Source: Salegentibacter tibetensis (GTDB lineage Bacteria; Bacteroidota; Bacteroidia; Flavobacteriales; Flavobacteriaceae). Taken from it: a stretch of DNA of 64,000 nt. The stretch spans positions 62,001 to 126,000 of the forward strand of contig NZ_JAIQZA010000009.1 of the NCBI RefSeq assembly GCF_020164485.1. The letters are read 5' to 3'. The position numbers were made by a program, and so were the translations under genes. The stretch's first letter is position 1, and every line of letters starts with the position of its first letter. Below, one piece after another: positions 8,541 to 17,705 of this stretch. The notes below the pieces were generated by a model, which worked only from the letters and a program-made list of their open reading frames with translations, searched no databases and was not told the origin of the DNA.

Positions 8541-9524
8541 TTACTTCTTTTTTCGAAAATTTTTATCATCGAATTCCTTTTTGTTATAGAAGTCTTCTTC
8601 ATTATTATTTTCTCTGTCTCTTTTTGAGGTACCGCTTTTTTCTGATCCTGAATTCTTAGGATTGGAATCTCTATCGCTGTCGCTCGAGAAACTTGTTTTT
8701 TCAGTATTTTTAGGATTAAAATCATCTTTGATTTGACCTCTTTCACTATCTTTATTATGACTTGTAGCGCCGGTATGTGAAACATCTGAGTCTCCGATAT
8801 CTTTATCCCGTTGGTTACGTTTTTCAGGTGCGGTATCTTCAGCCAATTTTTTTTGCCTGTCTTCGCCTTTGTTGCGATCACCTGTAACAGCGTTTTTGTC
8901 TTTTGGAGTTTTGTTGTGTTCACCTGTATCTGCCTTCTTGTCTTTTGAGGCTTTATTGCGATCACCTGGATCTGCCTTTGTCTCTGTTGAGGTTTTGTAG
9001 CGTTCACTCGTAACTGCGTTCTTGTCTTTGGAGGTTTTGTTACGATCACTGGAGGAATTAGTATCCCGATTATAAGATTCCAAGACAACTTTTTCATATT
9101 CCCTGTTTACATTAGAGCCTTTCTTCATTCTTTTAGTCTGGGCAAAAGTTTTGTGGTTGACTTTGTCTGTATAAACAAACTTGTTGTCATCGTTTAATTT
9201 TACCAGACCAATAGGGATTATGATATGGTCTTCACCATCTTTATTCATAAATTCATGAACCCCTTCGCTTGAACCAGACCTGTAGGGATCGTGTTTTGCT
9301 TCAATTATACTTTTGTCAACTTCTACATCCAGGTAAACAACGCGTTCTGTATTTTTATTTACGAGAAGATTTTCTACTTTTCCTATCACACGGTCGTCAG
9401 CATCTTTTACTTCCCAGCCTCGAACATCTGGATCATCACTTGAAACTTTATAATCTGAAAGTTCATTTAAATAGAACAAATTTTTATCCGTATTCCTTTT
9501 ATTGTTATCATCATTATTTGCCAT
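8541..9524 (-). CDS. PRC-barrel domain protein with repetitive hydrophilic tail (module copy 2)
   Basis: 327 residues. The first 150 are a PRC-barrel-like domain matching the shorter paralogue at 7440-8093 (LFYLNELSDYKVSSD, DVRGWEVKDADDRVIGKVE, HIIIPIGLVKL). From residue 160 to 215 there are four 14-residue repeats of the type DRNKTSKDKNAVTG. The rest is Lys/Asp/Glu/Ser-rich low-complexity sequence ending in KNFRKKK, like the KDDxNFRKxK-type end of the paralogue. The tail is strongly hydrophilic and probably disordered, which recalls LEA-like desiccation proteins in composition only. It lies 18 bp after the 212-residue anchor gene in one transcription unit. Confidence 0.8.
   Translation of the reverse strand: MANNDDNNKRNTDKNLFYLNELSDYKVSSDDPDVRGWEVKDADDRVIGKVENLLVNKNTERVVYLDVEVDKSIIEAKHDPYRSGSSEGVHEFMNKDGEDHIIIPIGLVKLNDDNKFVYTDKVNHKTFAQTKRMKKGSNVNREYEKVVLESYNRDTNSSSDRNKTSKDKNAVTSERYKTSTETKADPGDRNKASKDKKADTGEHNKTPKDKNAVTGDRNKGEDRQKKLAEDTAPEKRNQRDKDIGDSDVSHTGATSHNKDSERGQIKDDFNPKNTEKTSFSSDSDRDSNPKNSGSEKSGTSKRDRENNNEEDFYNKKEFDDKNFRKKK
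8880..9047 (-). repeat. Four 42-bp in-frame repeats in the PRC-protein tail
   Basis: Encodes four successive 14-residue units: DRNKTSKDKNAVTS, ERYKTSTETKADPG, DRNKASKDKKADTG and EHNKTPKDKNAVTG, plus the beginning of a fifth. The repetition also creates a long spurious ORF in another frame (8474-9097). Copy number at such loci usually varies between strains. Confidence 0.8.
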
Positions 9525-9542
9525 GATCTTTTTATTTTTTTA

Positions 9543-10181
9543 TTAGCTCATTTTCATTTTCTCCAATACATCACCTGCTTCTTTATAAAAAGAATTCACT
9601 GCATCCTTTTGATCAAGCGTGGGGGTTGATGGCTCTATATTTTGTAATGCCATTCTTACTTCCTGAACATCTTGTGAGATATCTGGAAATTTTTCATTCT
9701 GCATTTTTTCCATCAAGTCAACTATTTTTGTTCCCACATCGTTAATCGTATTCGCATGGGTAAGAGAATCTGGATTCTCTTTAATGTCTCTTACATTATT
9801 TTTTAATTCCTGAATTTCGACCTGAGTATTTATGTTAGCCTCTTCTGCTCTGTTTTCGAGAGCATTGATAAGATATATTAGCGCTTCGCTACTATATTCG
9901 TGGTCTATTCCCATTTTCTCCTGGTCACCAATATGTGTCAGATATTTTGAAACGCTTTCATCTCCAGAAAGGTTATCCTCTTCCCAGGTTGCAGTTTCAA
10001 AATCATCCTCATCGTCAGTTTCCATAGGTGTAGCAACCTGTTCGGTATTTTCCTCTTCACTAAAATCATCATCATCCTCGTTATCGGCGATTACAAAGTA
10101 TAATATAACCGCGAGGATTATTAATCCAACGAGAACCCAGGGCCAAATGGGTTTTTTCTTTTCAATCTTTATTTCTGCCAT
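9543..10181 (-). CDS. Membrane-anchored acidic/helical protein (long paralogue)
   Basis: 212 residues: MAEIKIEKKKPIWPW, one transmembrane segment (about 14-33), an acidic linker rich in Asp and Glu (34-75), then a helical domain of about 130 residues (ALIYLINALENRAEEA, VEIQELKNNVRDIKE, VRMALQNIEP). The charge pattern places the N-terminus inside and the helical part outside the membrane. No known family was recognised. It is the first gene of the unit with the long PRC-barrel protein and has a shortened paralogue at 8111-8350, so the anchor/PRC pair was duplicated as a module. Function is unknown, possibly envelope stress. Confidence 0.7.
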   Translation of the reverse strand: MAEIKIEKKKPIWPWVLVGLIILAVILYFVIADNEDDDDFSEEENTEQVATPMETDDEDDFETATWEEDNLSGDESVSKYLTHIGDQEKMGIDHEYSSEALIYLINALENRAEEANINTQVEIQELKNNVRDIKENPDSLTHANTINDVGTKIVDLMEKMQNEKFPDISQDVQEVRMALQNIEPSTPTLDQKDAVNSFYKEAGDVLEKMKMS

Positions 10182-10492
10182 AATTTTTTGGTTTTTAATT
10201 AGTATAGTTTAACTAGTTGAAATTACACTTTGTGCTCACCTATCACTATTAATAATTGGCTAAATAAAAGTTAAATAACAATTAAAAAATAAATATTTAT
10301 TATAAAAAATTATTATTTATATAGTGAATTTATAAAAAAAAGAAAGAAATTGGTGTATGTTGTCGCTATTTTTTTGCCTTTTATAAAGCCTTGTTAACGG
10401 TGGGTGACTTATAAAAAGGTTGTACTATCTGCTGAAAATATTAATGAGATGTCCAGGGAAATGGGAAGATGATATTTGTTTATATAAAAAAC
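10182..10492. other. AT-rich intergenic region upstream of the anchor/PRC unit
   Basis: About 310 bp with no supported gene. Positions 10255-10345 are almost pure A/T. The part next to 10181 must hold the promoter of the minus-strand anchor gene, but no clear promoter boxes were picked out. The right end runs into the terminator of the S9 peptidase gene. Confidence 0.5.
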
Positions 10493-10524
10493 GAAATCCG
10501 GAAACGAAGAGGTTTCCGGATTTC
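10493..10524 (-). terminator. Intrinsic terminator of the S9 peptidase gene
   Basis: Perfect 13-bp stem GAAATCCGGAAAC / GTTTCCGGATTTC with a 6-nt loop, followed on the minus strand by a T-run. It lies 20 bp past the peptidase stop codon. Confidence 0.85.
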
Positions 10525-10544
10525 AATATTGACTACTTAAAAAT

Positions 10545-12560
10545 TTATTTTTCTTTATATTTTTCAAACCAGGCCAGAATGGAAGCAATTTTAGCCATTA
10601 AATTGCTGGGGGTACTTGCTATCCCATGCGATGCTCCCGGAATTCTAACCATTGCGGTCTCTACACCTTCAATTTTTAGTGCCGCATAAAACTGCTCAGA
10701 TTCAGCAATTGGTGTACGGTAATCCTCTTCTCCCGTTAATAACATAGTTGGGGTTTTTACATTGGCAACATAGGTTAAAGGAGATCTTTTTAAATAATTT
10801 TCCGGATCTTCCCATGGCTTTTTGCCGAACCAATACTTATAAAAATATCCGGGATTATCTGCATACAGGACAAAACTGTACCAGTTTATAACCGGTTTTG
10901 CTACAACGGCTGCTTTAAAACGGTCTGTTTTTCCAACTATCCAGGCTGTTAAAACTCCGCCTCCGCTACCGCCGGTAACAAAAAGTTTTTCTTCATCTAT
11001 GTACCCCTTTTTAATTAGTGCATCTACTCCAGACATTAAATCATCGTAGTCATTATTTGGATAATCATGATGAATCAAGTTACCAAATTCCTCTCCATAA
11101 CCTGAACTTCCTCTGGGATTAGTATATAACACAACATATCCTGCAGCTGCCATCAACTGTATTTCTGCAGCAAAAACATTACCATAACTGGCAAAAGGGC
11201 CTCCATGAATCTCAAGAATCATGGGATATTTTTTGGAAGGGTCAAAATTGGGAGGGGTAACTATCCACCCCTGCATTTCTCTTTGGTCAAAAGATGACTC
11301 CCATCTTATCTCTTCTACATTTCCTAAATTTTTAAATGAAAATAGATCTTCATTAACGTTGGTAATTACCCTTGTATTTCCTTTACTTCCCACGGCCAGT
11401 TCTGCAGGCATTGCCTCTTTGCCTGATGTGAAAGCGTAATTTCCATTTGAGGCAAGGCTGAAAGATGCTGCATTATAAGGTCTTCCTTGAGAAAGCCCAC
11501 CTAAATCTGCAGTTAGATCAGAAACTTTACCTGAAAGATCAATTTTTGCAAGTTTAGTACTTCCCTGATCATCATAAAAAAAATAGATCTCTTTAGAATT
11601 CTTTCCCCATTGGATGCCATTGATATCCCTGTCAAACCCTGAAGAAATCAAGGTTTTATCGGTGCCATCTGTATTCATTATATAAAGGTTATTTAGCTGA
11701 TAACCCTGTAATTTATCATCAAATCCTAAGTAAGCTAATTTATCTCCATTGGGGGAAACAATAGGCTTAGAATCTGGACCCTGTCTATCTGTAAGAGCTG
11801 TAAGTTTTCCCGTTGAAATATCCATTTTATATATTTCAGAATTCAAGGGATCAAGTTCACGGTCGTCGTGCATGTTTGATGAAAAATATATCGTCTTACC
11901 ATCTTTTCCCCAAACCGGTTTTTCATAATCAAATTCAGAACTGGTAATTTGTCTGGGAGTTCCTCCGTTGGTGGAGATTACAAAAATCTGCGAACTGCCG
12001 CTTTTCAAATAACCTGAGCCATCACCACGATAATTCATTTCTGAAATGTATTTTGGACCATCGTTCCATTCTGCTCCTTCAGGTTTTTCTGGAAGTTTAA
12101 TTATAGATGCTTTTTCTGAGGGAACAAATTTGGTGAATACGATTTGTTCTCCGTCGGGACTCCAGGAGATATCCCCGGGAGACTCTTTGGCATCACTAAG
12201 TATCATCTTCTGCTTTGTATCCATCCACATCAAATAAAGCTTCATTTCTCCATCCATATTAGATTTAAAAAGGACCTTGCTGCCATCGGGAGACCAAATA
12301 GGATTAAAATCCCTGTTTTTTCCTGTTGTCAGCGGCCTGTTTTTCGATCCATCAAAATCGGCAATCCAAAGATTAGACAAATTTTTATCTGTCATAATAT
12401 CTTTAAAGTTTCTAACATAGATTACCTGTTTTCCATCAGGTGAAATTTGAGGATCAGAAACATATTCCAGGTCATAGATATCTATCAATTCGAGATTTGT
12501 CTTGTCTTGGGCCACAAAACTTTGGCTTGTAAGTAAAAGCAGAAGTAATATTCTTTTCAT
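10545..12560 (-). CDS. S9-family serine peptidase (acylaminoacyl-peptidase / DPP-like), exported
   Basis: 671 residues with a cleavable signal peptide (MKRILLLLLLTSQSFVAQ). The first 400 residues are TolB/WD40-like beta-propeller repeats, seen as recurring ISPDGKQVIYV, WSPDGSKVLF and SPDGEQIVF motifs. The C-terminal alpha/beta-hydrolase has the nucleophile elbow GGSGGG (Ser near 531), an Asp in LLTGEEDYRTP (about 613) and the His in GASHGI (about 641). S9C-like enzymes remove acylated residues or dipeptides from short peptides, here probably in the periplasm. It is followed by two further exported hydrolase genes on the same strand upstream, but the gaps of 30-36 bp do not prove one operon. 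Confidence 0.9.
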   Translation of the reverse strand: MKRILLLLLLTSQSFVAQDKTNLELIDIYDLEYVSDPQISPDGKQVIYVRNFKDIMTDKNLSNLWIADFDGSKNRPLTTGKNRDFNPIWSPDGSKVLFKSNMDGEMKLYLMWMDTKQKMILSDAKESPGDISWSPDGEQIVFTKFVPSEKASIIKLPEKPEGAEWNDGPKYISEMNYRGDGSGYLKSGSSQIFVISTNGGTPRQITSSEFDYEKPVWGKDGKTIYFSSNMHDDRELDPLNSEIYKMDISTGKLTALTDRQGPDSKPIVSPNGDKLAYLGFDDKLQGYQLNNLYIMNTDGTDKTLISSGFDRDINGIQWGKNSKEIYFFYDDQGSTKLAKIDLSGKVSDLTADLGGLSQGRPYNAASFSLASNGNYAFTSGKEAMPAELAVGSKGNTRVITNVNEDLFSFKNLGNVEEIRWESSFDQREMQGWIVTPPNFDPSKKYPMILEIHGGPFASYGNVFAAEIQLMAAAGYVVLYTNPRGSSGYGEEFGNLIHHDYPNNDYDDLMSGVDALIKKGYIDEEKLFVTGGSGGGVLTAWIVGKTDRFKAAVVAKPVINWYSFVLYADNPGYFYKYWFGKKPWEDPENYLKRSPLTYVANVKTPTMLLTGEEDYRTPIAESEQFYAALKIEGVETAMVRIPGASHGIASTPSNLMAKIASILAWFEKYKEK

Positions 12561-12590
12561 ATAGGGTTTGTTTTGAATGAAACAAAAATT

Positions 12591-13448
12591 TTATAGAAGT
12601 TCCAGTAATCGATTCCAGGCTTTATCGTGAGCCTCTTTATTTGCTTTTTCAGCATCGGGTTGGTGACCGCTACGCATAAAAGCGTGGCCGGCTCCGTCGT
12701 ATATTTCATGTTCGTAAATTTTCCCCGCTTCCTCCATCATTTTTTCACTCGCTTCAATCGTAGAATTTACTCTATTGTCATCGCCTCCGTAATAGCCATA
12801 AACAGGAGCCGAAATATTTGAGATAGCTTCAGGGTCCCCAGGGCCGGTCCCGTAGAATACGTGCGCAGAAGAGATTCCCTCATTATTGGTAGCATACCTA
12901 AAAGTTTGCGAACCACCCCAGCAAAAGCCAACGACTGCAACTTCTCCAGTAGAAGCTGAATCGTTTTTAATATAATTAAAAGCAGCATCAAGATCGGCGG
13001 TAACCTGTTCGGGATCTAAAGCATAAATGGCGTCCCTGGCAGAATCCGGATTGTCAAAATCGGTGGTGCGGCGTTTTCCCTGTGTATTTGAGATCAAATC
13101 TGGGGCAATTACTAAATAACCGGCTTCTGCCAGTTTATCGGTAAATAATCTTGCCCAATCGTTTAAACCACGATTTTCGTGAATTACGATCACAGATTTT
13201 GTGGCCTCATCAGTTTCGGGATAAGCAACAAATGCCTGAAATTCCCTTTCCCCGTGGGATAAAGTAACCCATTCGTGATGTCGTGGTGAATCTGAAAGTT
13301 CCTCGGCTTCAGTTTTTTGAGTTACTGTGGTATCTGTTGCTACCTGGGACTGCTCGCTGGTTTCTTCTTTTTTATTCTTTTTATTTCCGCAGGAAAAAAG
13401 ACAGAAAGCAAATAAAAACAGTATCGGTAGGTGGTTTAAATTTTTCAT
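12591..13448 (-). CDS. Dienelactone hydrolase-family lipoprotein
   Basis: 285 residues with a lipoprotein signal ending LFSC (Cys20), then a Lys/Glu/Thr-rich linker to about residue 55. The alpha/beta-hydrolase shows the Cys nucleophile elbow GFCWGGS (Cys near 175), YYGGDDNRVN carrying the acidic residue and GAGHAF with the His: the Cys-Asp-His triad of dienelactone hydrolases. The true substrate of these anchored bacterial members is unknown; they are general carboxylester hydrolases by family. It lies between the S9 peptidase and the M28 peptidase, all on the minus strand and all exported. Confidence 0.85.
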   Translation of the reverse strand: MKNLNHLPILFLFAFCLFSCGNKKNKKEETSEQSQVATDTTVTQKTEAEELSDSPRHHEWVTLSHGEREFQAFVAYPETDEATKSVIVIHENRGLNDWARLFTDKLAEAGYLVIAPDLISNTQGKRRTTDFDNPDSARDAIYALDPEQVTADLDAAFNYIKNDSASTGEVAVVGFCWGGSQTFRYATNNEGISSAHVFYGTGPGDPEAISNISAPVYGYYGGDDNRVNSTIEASEKMMEEAGKIYEHEIYDGAGHAFMRSGHQPDAEKANKEAHDKAWNRLLELL

Positions 13449-13484
13449 ATTTATGAAATTTCAATTGAAGATTCTTTCAATAAC

Positions 13485-14834
13485 CTATCTGAAAACTCCT
13501 GAAGGAAAAACCACTACACTTTCGTGGCCATCTTTTCCAACGGCTGCAACACCGAAAAAGAAGTTGTCTATGACAATTCCGTCCAGAGTAAATTCATTTA
13601 CATCACCTACAAAGCGGGAATATTGCCATTGCGCTTCAGTAGTTTCTCTCCAGTAAATTTTATAACCGGCAATATCGCCTTCAACTTTTTCCCATCTTAA
13701 TTTTGCTGAAGGTTCCACAATCCCACCTATGGCAACATTTTTAGGTGCTGGGGGCGCCCAGGCCAGACTGGCCATATTGATTGCGTTTACAGCAGTAAGT
13801 TTTTTGGCATAATCGAAATTTACGCCTTCTACAACATCGCCATATTCAATACCGTCTTCGGTTCTTATATCCTGATGTTGGCGATTATAATTTTCGTGTG
13901 CTTCCATAATCCTTATTCCAGCAAAGCCCAGGTCATTAAATGGGCGGTGGTGGCCACCACGACCAAACCTGTCTAAACGGTAGATCATCATTGGGTTCAT
14001 TTCAGGCATATAGGTTTCTGTAGTTTTATTAACATATCGGGCTAACTGACGGGAAATTCCGTCTACTTCACCCCCGTAAAACCTACGCATGTTTCGTTCC
14101 CTTTCGGTTTCATTTGGAGGAACGGGTTCAGAAAATATTCTGAATGTGCGATTATCAATCACACCATCTACACCTTCAATATTCCCTATCATATCGTTAT
14201 TTAAAATTCCAATGATCTCCCAATTGTTTTCTTTGGCATACTCGGCAAGTCCTTTACCGCCGAAGAGACCCTGTTCCTCACCGGAAAGTCCAACGTACAC
14301 AACACTGCTTTCAAATTCATACTGAGACAAAACCCTGGCAGCTTCTATAGCGCCGGCCATTCCACTGGCATTATCGTTTGCTCCGGGAGCATCGGTTTCA
14401 AAATCCATAGTATTACTTGCGCGGGAATCTATATCGCCGCTCATTATTATGTAGCGGTTTGGGTATTTTGTTCCTTTTTGAACTGCTACAACGTTCACCA
14501 CCCAGGCATCGTGGGGGATTCGTTCTCCGTCTTCGGTAGTTACAAAGTCTTTTTGATAAAAAACATCCAGACAATTATCACAATTGCTGGAAATATCATC
14601 GAATTCAGATTTTATCCATCTTCGAGCTGCGCCAATTCCGCGGGTATCAGAAACGGTGTCGCTAAAAGTGTTCCTGGTGCCAAAACCGGCAAGTTTTCTA
14701 ATATCGGCCTCAATTCTATCAGCTGAAACCTTATCTATTATTTCATAAATACGCTGGTCTGTTTGGGCATTTGTTTGTTGAAAAACTAATCCTGTAAAAA
14801 GGAGCAAGGCAAGAGTTGGTAAATTTTTAATCAT
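13485..14834 (-). CDS. M28-family zinc peptidase with C-terminal fibronectin III-like domain
   Basis: 449 residues with signal peptide (to about 23). The M28 core shows GANDNASG (Asp154), GLSGEEQGLFG (Glu186/187), NDMIGN and a late HENYNRQHQD. The position normally held by the first His ligand (HxDS) reads SGDIDSR here, so Asp replaces His; the fold is clear but metal binding may differ. Residues from about 352 to the end are a beta-sandwich resembling a fibronectin type III module (AKLRWEKVEGDIAGYKIYWR). Members are aminopeptidases or carboxypeptidases acting outside the cytoplasm. It is the most upstream of three exported hydrolase genes. Confidence 0.85.
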   Translation of the reverse strand: MIKNLPTLALLLFTGLVFQQTNAQTDQRIYEIIDKVSADRIEADIRKLAGFGTRNTFSDTVSDTRGIGAARRWIKSEFDDISSNCDNCLDVFYQKDFVTTEDGERIPHDAWVVNVVAVQKGTKYPNRYIIMSGDIDSRASNTMDFETDAPGANDNASGMAGAIEAARVLSQYEFESSVVYVGLSGEEQGLFGGKGLAEYAKENNWEIIGILNNDMIGNIEGVDGVIDNRTFRIFSEPVPPNETERERNMRRFYGGEVDGISRQLARYVNKTTETYMPEMNPMMIYRLDRFGRGGHHRPFNDLGFAGIRIMEAHENYNRQHQDIRTEDGIEYGDVVEGVNFDYAKKLTAVNAINMASLAWAPPAPKNVAIGGIVEPSAKLRWEKVEGDIAGYKIYWRETTEAQWQYSRFVGDVNEFTLDGIVIDNFFFGVAAVGKDGHESVVVFPSGVFR

Positions 14835-14924
14835 ATAATAATATTATTTTAGGCTTCTAAAATACCCAAAGTTTACGTGATATCACAATTAAATATTTTT
14901 TTTTGCAGGATTATAAAACAAAAA

Positions 14925-14948
14925 AATCCCGACAAAGTTGCCGGGATT
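14925..14948 (-). terminator. Terminator of the YtxH gene
   Basis: AATCCCG and CGGGATT pair around a 10-nt loop that can itself pair CAA/TTG. On the minus strand it is followed by a T-run, 27 bp past the YtxH stop. Confidence 0.75.
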
Positions 14949-14975
14949 CTGTATTGTATTCTAATTAACTACAAT

Positions 14976-15257
14976 CTAGCTTTTTTTCATATCATGAATT
15001 TCAGCTTTTGCTTCGTTTACTTTTTTCTCAGCGTTTGTAAGACTGGCTTTCGTCTTATTTTTTAAAGTATCAACTTTGTGGCTTAAAGAGTCAGAGAATT
15101 CGTTAAATTTCCCTTTTGTTCCTTGTATAGCTTCATTGCTTGAATCTGAAATCGCCTTTCTTGTATCTGCACCTTTTTTAGGAGCAAATAATAATCCTAA
15201 TGCTGCTCCTGCAGCTGCTCCTGATATTAATCCTAATAACATTTTTCCTGATTTCAT
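14976..15257 (-). CDS. YtxH-like small stress protein
   Basis: 93 residues. The N-terminal glycine-zipper-like membrane segment LLGLISGAAAGAALGLLFAP is followed by KKGADTRK, the typical YtxH signature. The rest is a charged amphipathic helix with Lys/Ala/Glu repeats (NKTKASLTNAEKKVNEAK). The family is linked to general stress and envelope; the molecular role is unknown. It is a single gene with its own terminator, next to the trehalose and MscS genes, in keeping with the osmotic theme of this stretch. Confidence 0.85.
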   Translation of the reverse strand: MKSGKMLLGLISGAAAGAALGLLFAPKKGADTRKAISDSSNEAIQGTKGKFNEFSDSLSHKVDTLKNKTKASLTNAEKKVNEAKAEIHDMKKS

Positions 15258-15395
15258 CGATCTAAGTTTTAAGTTTTGGTTCGTATTTTAATTCAGTGTA
15301 AAATTAAAGTATAATCGAACGTTTGCAATATTTTTGTAGTTAAGTTAAGCATAAACTTTTAAAAAAAATGTAAAGGATTTTAACAGTTTTAAGCC

Positions 15396-17609
15396 TTAAG
15401 AATTGTTAGCGAATTTATTAAGAATATCCCTTACTTTAGAAGTGTCTTCTACGTAGTAACGTGCACTGGTTTTTTTCATTCCAACTTTAACAGTATAAGA
15501 TTCTTCGGGGAGTTCTTCAAACATGTATTCATCTGTCCAATCGTCTCCAATTGCAAAAATGAAATCGTAATCTTTGCCTACTAATTTTTTATTAGAAGCT
15601 TTTCCCTTATTCACCCCGCTACTTTTTATTTCCAATACTTTATTTCCTTCTAAAACACTAAGGCCGCGATTGGAAATTAATTCTTTTAAAACATTAGAAA
15701 GCTCGTTAGCTCTAATTTCACCAAGTTCTGGATCGGCTTTTCTATAATGCCAGGCCAGGGAATAGTTTTTATCTTCAATAAAAGTACCGGGGGTTCTGTC
15801 TACAAAAGTTTCAATTACAGGACGCACTGCACTCATCCAGTCGTTATTCACATTTTCTGAAAGTTCCCATTCGCTGTTTTTCTGGCGCATCCAAACTCCG
15901 TGTTCAGAAATAAGTTCAACGGGAATTTCTTTCCACCAGGTACCAAGCGTGTCTTTATCTCTCCCGCTAATCAATATCACATTGGTGTTTTCAGACTGGT
16001 TTAATTTATGGACCAGATCTATTAATTCCTGGTCCGGTTTTGCTTTTTCAGGTTTATCGGTAAAGTTTACAAGCGTACCGTCGTAATCAAGGAATAGAAT
16101 CCTGTTCTTTGCGTTTTTAAATTTCTCCAGAATATCATCTGAAACTTTAGAAGAAACCCGTGTCGCTTTAAAAGCATCACGACCCTGGCTGGTATCTTTT
16201 AGTGCTTGCATAAAATCGCTCGCCCATTTTTCAACACTATAGCGTTTCAATCGCTTTTGAAGCGTTTTATTGCGTTGTTGTTGCTCTTCTTCCGGCATTT
16301 CTATAGCCTGAATTAAAGCTTCTGAAATTTGTTCAAAATTATTAGGATTAATAATTAGCGCCTCATTCATTTCGTGTGCTGCACCGGCCATTTCGCTTAA
16401 AATAAGTACCCCGGTTTGGTTTACTCGGGTGGCCACAAATTCTTTGGCAACGAGGTTCATTCCGTCCCTAATTGGAGTTAATAAGGCAATATCACAGCTT
16501 GTATACAGATCAATTAAGTTTTCAAAAGGCATGGAACGGTAAAAATACCAGATAGGCGTCCAGCTCACGGTAGAGAATTTTCCGTTAATTCTACCTACCA
16601 GTTCATCTATTTCCCGCTTTAGACGTTTGTACTGGGGAACATTAGACCTTGATGGAACGGCAAGCATCACTAATCTTACTTTTTCAATAAACTCCGGATG
16701 TTTGTCAAGGAAATATTCAAAAGCACGAATCCTGTTTGCGATACCTTTGGTGTAATCTAAACGGTCTATACTTAATATAAGTTTAGCTTCAGGTGTTTCA
16801 TTAGAATGATGGTCTAATCTTCGTTGTAATTCGGTACGCTGTTCTTCGGTGTTTTTATGATGGTTCAGTGCAGCATTTTCAAATTTATTATAATCTATTC
16901 CCATTGGAAAAGAATCTACTTTTACGATTCTCTCCGGAAGTGTGATTTCGTTGAAATTTACCTGATGGCGTAAAATACGGCTTACTGAACTTAAAAAATG
17001 CCTTTCATAATCGTAGGTGTGAAAACCAATCAAATCGGCACCAAGCACTCCTTTTAAAACTTCATCACGCCAGGGTAAGGTTCTAAAAACTTCGTAAGAA
17101 GGAAACGGAATATGATTAAAGAAACCGATAATTGCATCAGGTTGTTGTTCCCTAATCATATTGGGTACTAACAGCAATTGATAATCGTGCACCCAAATAT
17201 GATCTCCATCTTTATAATGTTTCAGGACTTCCTCGGCATATTTTTTATTTACGCTTTTATAGGTTTCCCAGTGGTTTTTATCGGCTTCGGTATATTCCAT
17301 AAAATAATGGAAAAGCGGCCAGATGGTACGGTTACTAAACCCGTAATAAAATCCTTCAATTTCATCTTCGCTAAGATTTACAGCAACACAAGCTTCTTTG
17401 CGGGCTTTTTCTTTAACATCTTCTAAAAGATTTTCAGGGATCTCCTCTTCGGTAAGACCGCTCCAACCAATCCAGATACTATCACCATCCTTATGGAATG
17501 ATTTTAAGCCAGTTGCGAGTCCGCCTACGCTTGGCGTGACTTCCAGGTTGTTATCTTCTAAGCTAATTTGTAATGGTAATCGGTTGGAAATTATTATTGT
17601 CTTACTCAT
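15396..17609 (-). CDS. otsAB: Fused trehalose-6-phosphate synthase / phosphatase
   Basis: 737 residues: an OtsA-type GT20 domain (about 1-470) and an OtsB-type HAD phosphatase (about 495-737). The synthase shows SNRLPLQ at the start, HDYQLLLVPNMIRE, FFNHIPFPSYE, SIDRLDYTKGI and the nucleotide-sugar region LTPIRDGMNLVAKEFVA. The phosphatase shows LFLDYDGTLVNF (DxDGT) near 501 and GDDWTDEYMF. The product makes trehalose from UDP-glucose and glucose-6-phosphate in one chain. It is divergent from the GH15 gene, with 96 bp between starts. Bifunctional OtsAB fusions are common in Bacteroidota. Likely role: compatible solute production. Confidence 0.95.
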   Translation of the reverse strand: MSKTIIISNRLPLQISLEDNNLEVTPSVGGLATGLKSFHKDGDSIWIGWSGLTEEEIPENLLEDVKEKARKEACVAVNLSEDEIEGFYYGFSNRTIWPLFHYFMEYTEADKNHWETYKSVNKKYAEEVLKHYKDGDHIWVHDYQLLLVPNMIREQQPDAIIGFFNHIPFPSYEVFRTLPWRDEVLKGVLGADLIGFHTYDYERHFLSSVSRILRHQVNFNEITLPERIVKVDSFPMGIDYNKFENAALNHHKNTEEQRTELQRRLDHHSNETPEAKLILSIDRLDYTKGIANRIRAFEYFLDKHPEFIEKVRLVMLAVPSRSNVPQYKRLKREIDELVGRINGKFSTVSWTPIWYFYRSMPFENLIDLYTSCDIALLTPIRDGMNLVAKEFVATRVNQTGVLILSEMAGAAHEMNEALIINPNNFEQISEALIQAIEMPEEEQQQRNKTLQKRLKRYSVEKWASDFMQALKDTSQGRDAFKATRVSSKVSDDILEKFKNAKNRILFLDYDGTLVNFTDKPEKAKPDQELIDLVHKLNQSENTNVILISGRDKDTLGTWWKEIPVELISEHGVWMRQKNSEWELSENVNNDWMSAVRPVIETFVDRTPGTFIEDKNYSLAWHYRKADPELGEIRANELSNVLKELISNRGLSVLEGNKVLEIKSSGVNKGKASNKKLVGKDYDFIFAIGDDWTDEYMFEELPEESYTVKVGMKKTSARYYVEDTSKVRDILNKFANNS

Positions 17610-17705
17610 AATTATATGTGAATGCTGTTGTTTCGATATTGATTTTTATTAAATTTCCGAAAATCATTTAACACGACAAGTTTTTTTAAAGAATTTTTAG
17701 AGTAT
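17610..17705. promoter_or_regulatory. Divergent promoter region otsAB / GH15
   Basis: 96 bp shared by the two divergent trehalose genes. It is AT-rich, with T-runs at 17680-17700; no defined operator or hairpin was recognised. Confidence 0.4.

Noticed and set aside
8474-9097. 207-residue minus-strand ORF rich in Lys, Thr and Gln
   Set aside because: It is a shadow of the repetitive PRC-protein gene in another frame; the PRC frame has the domain and paralogue support.
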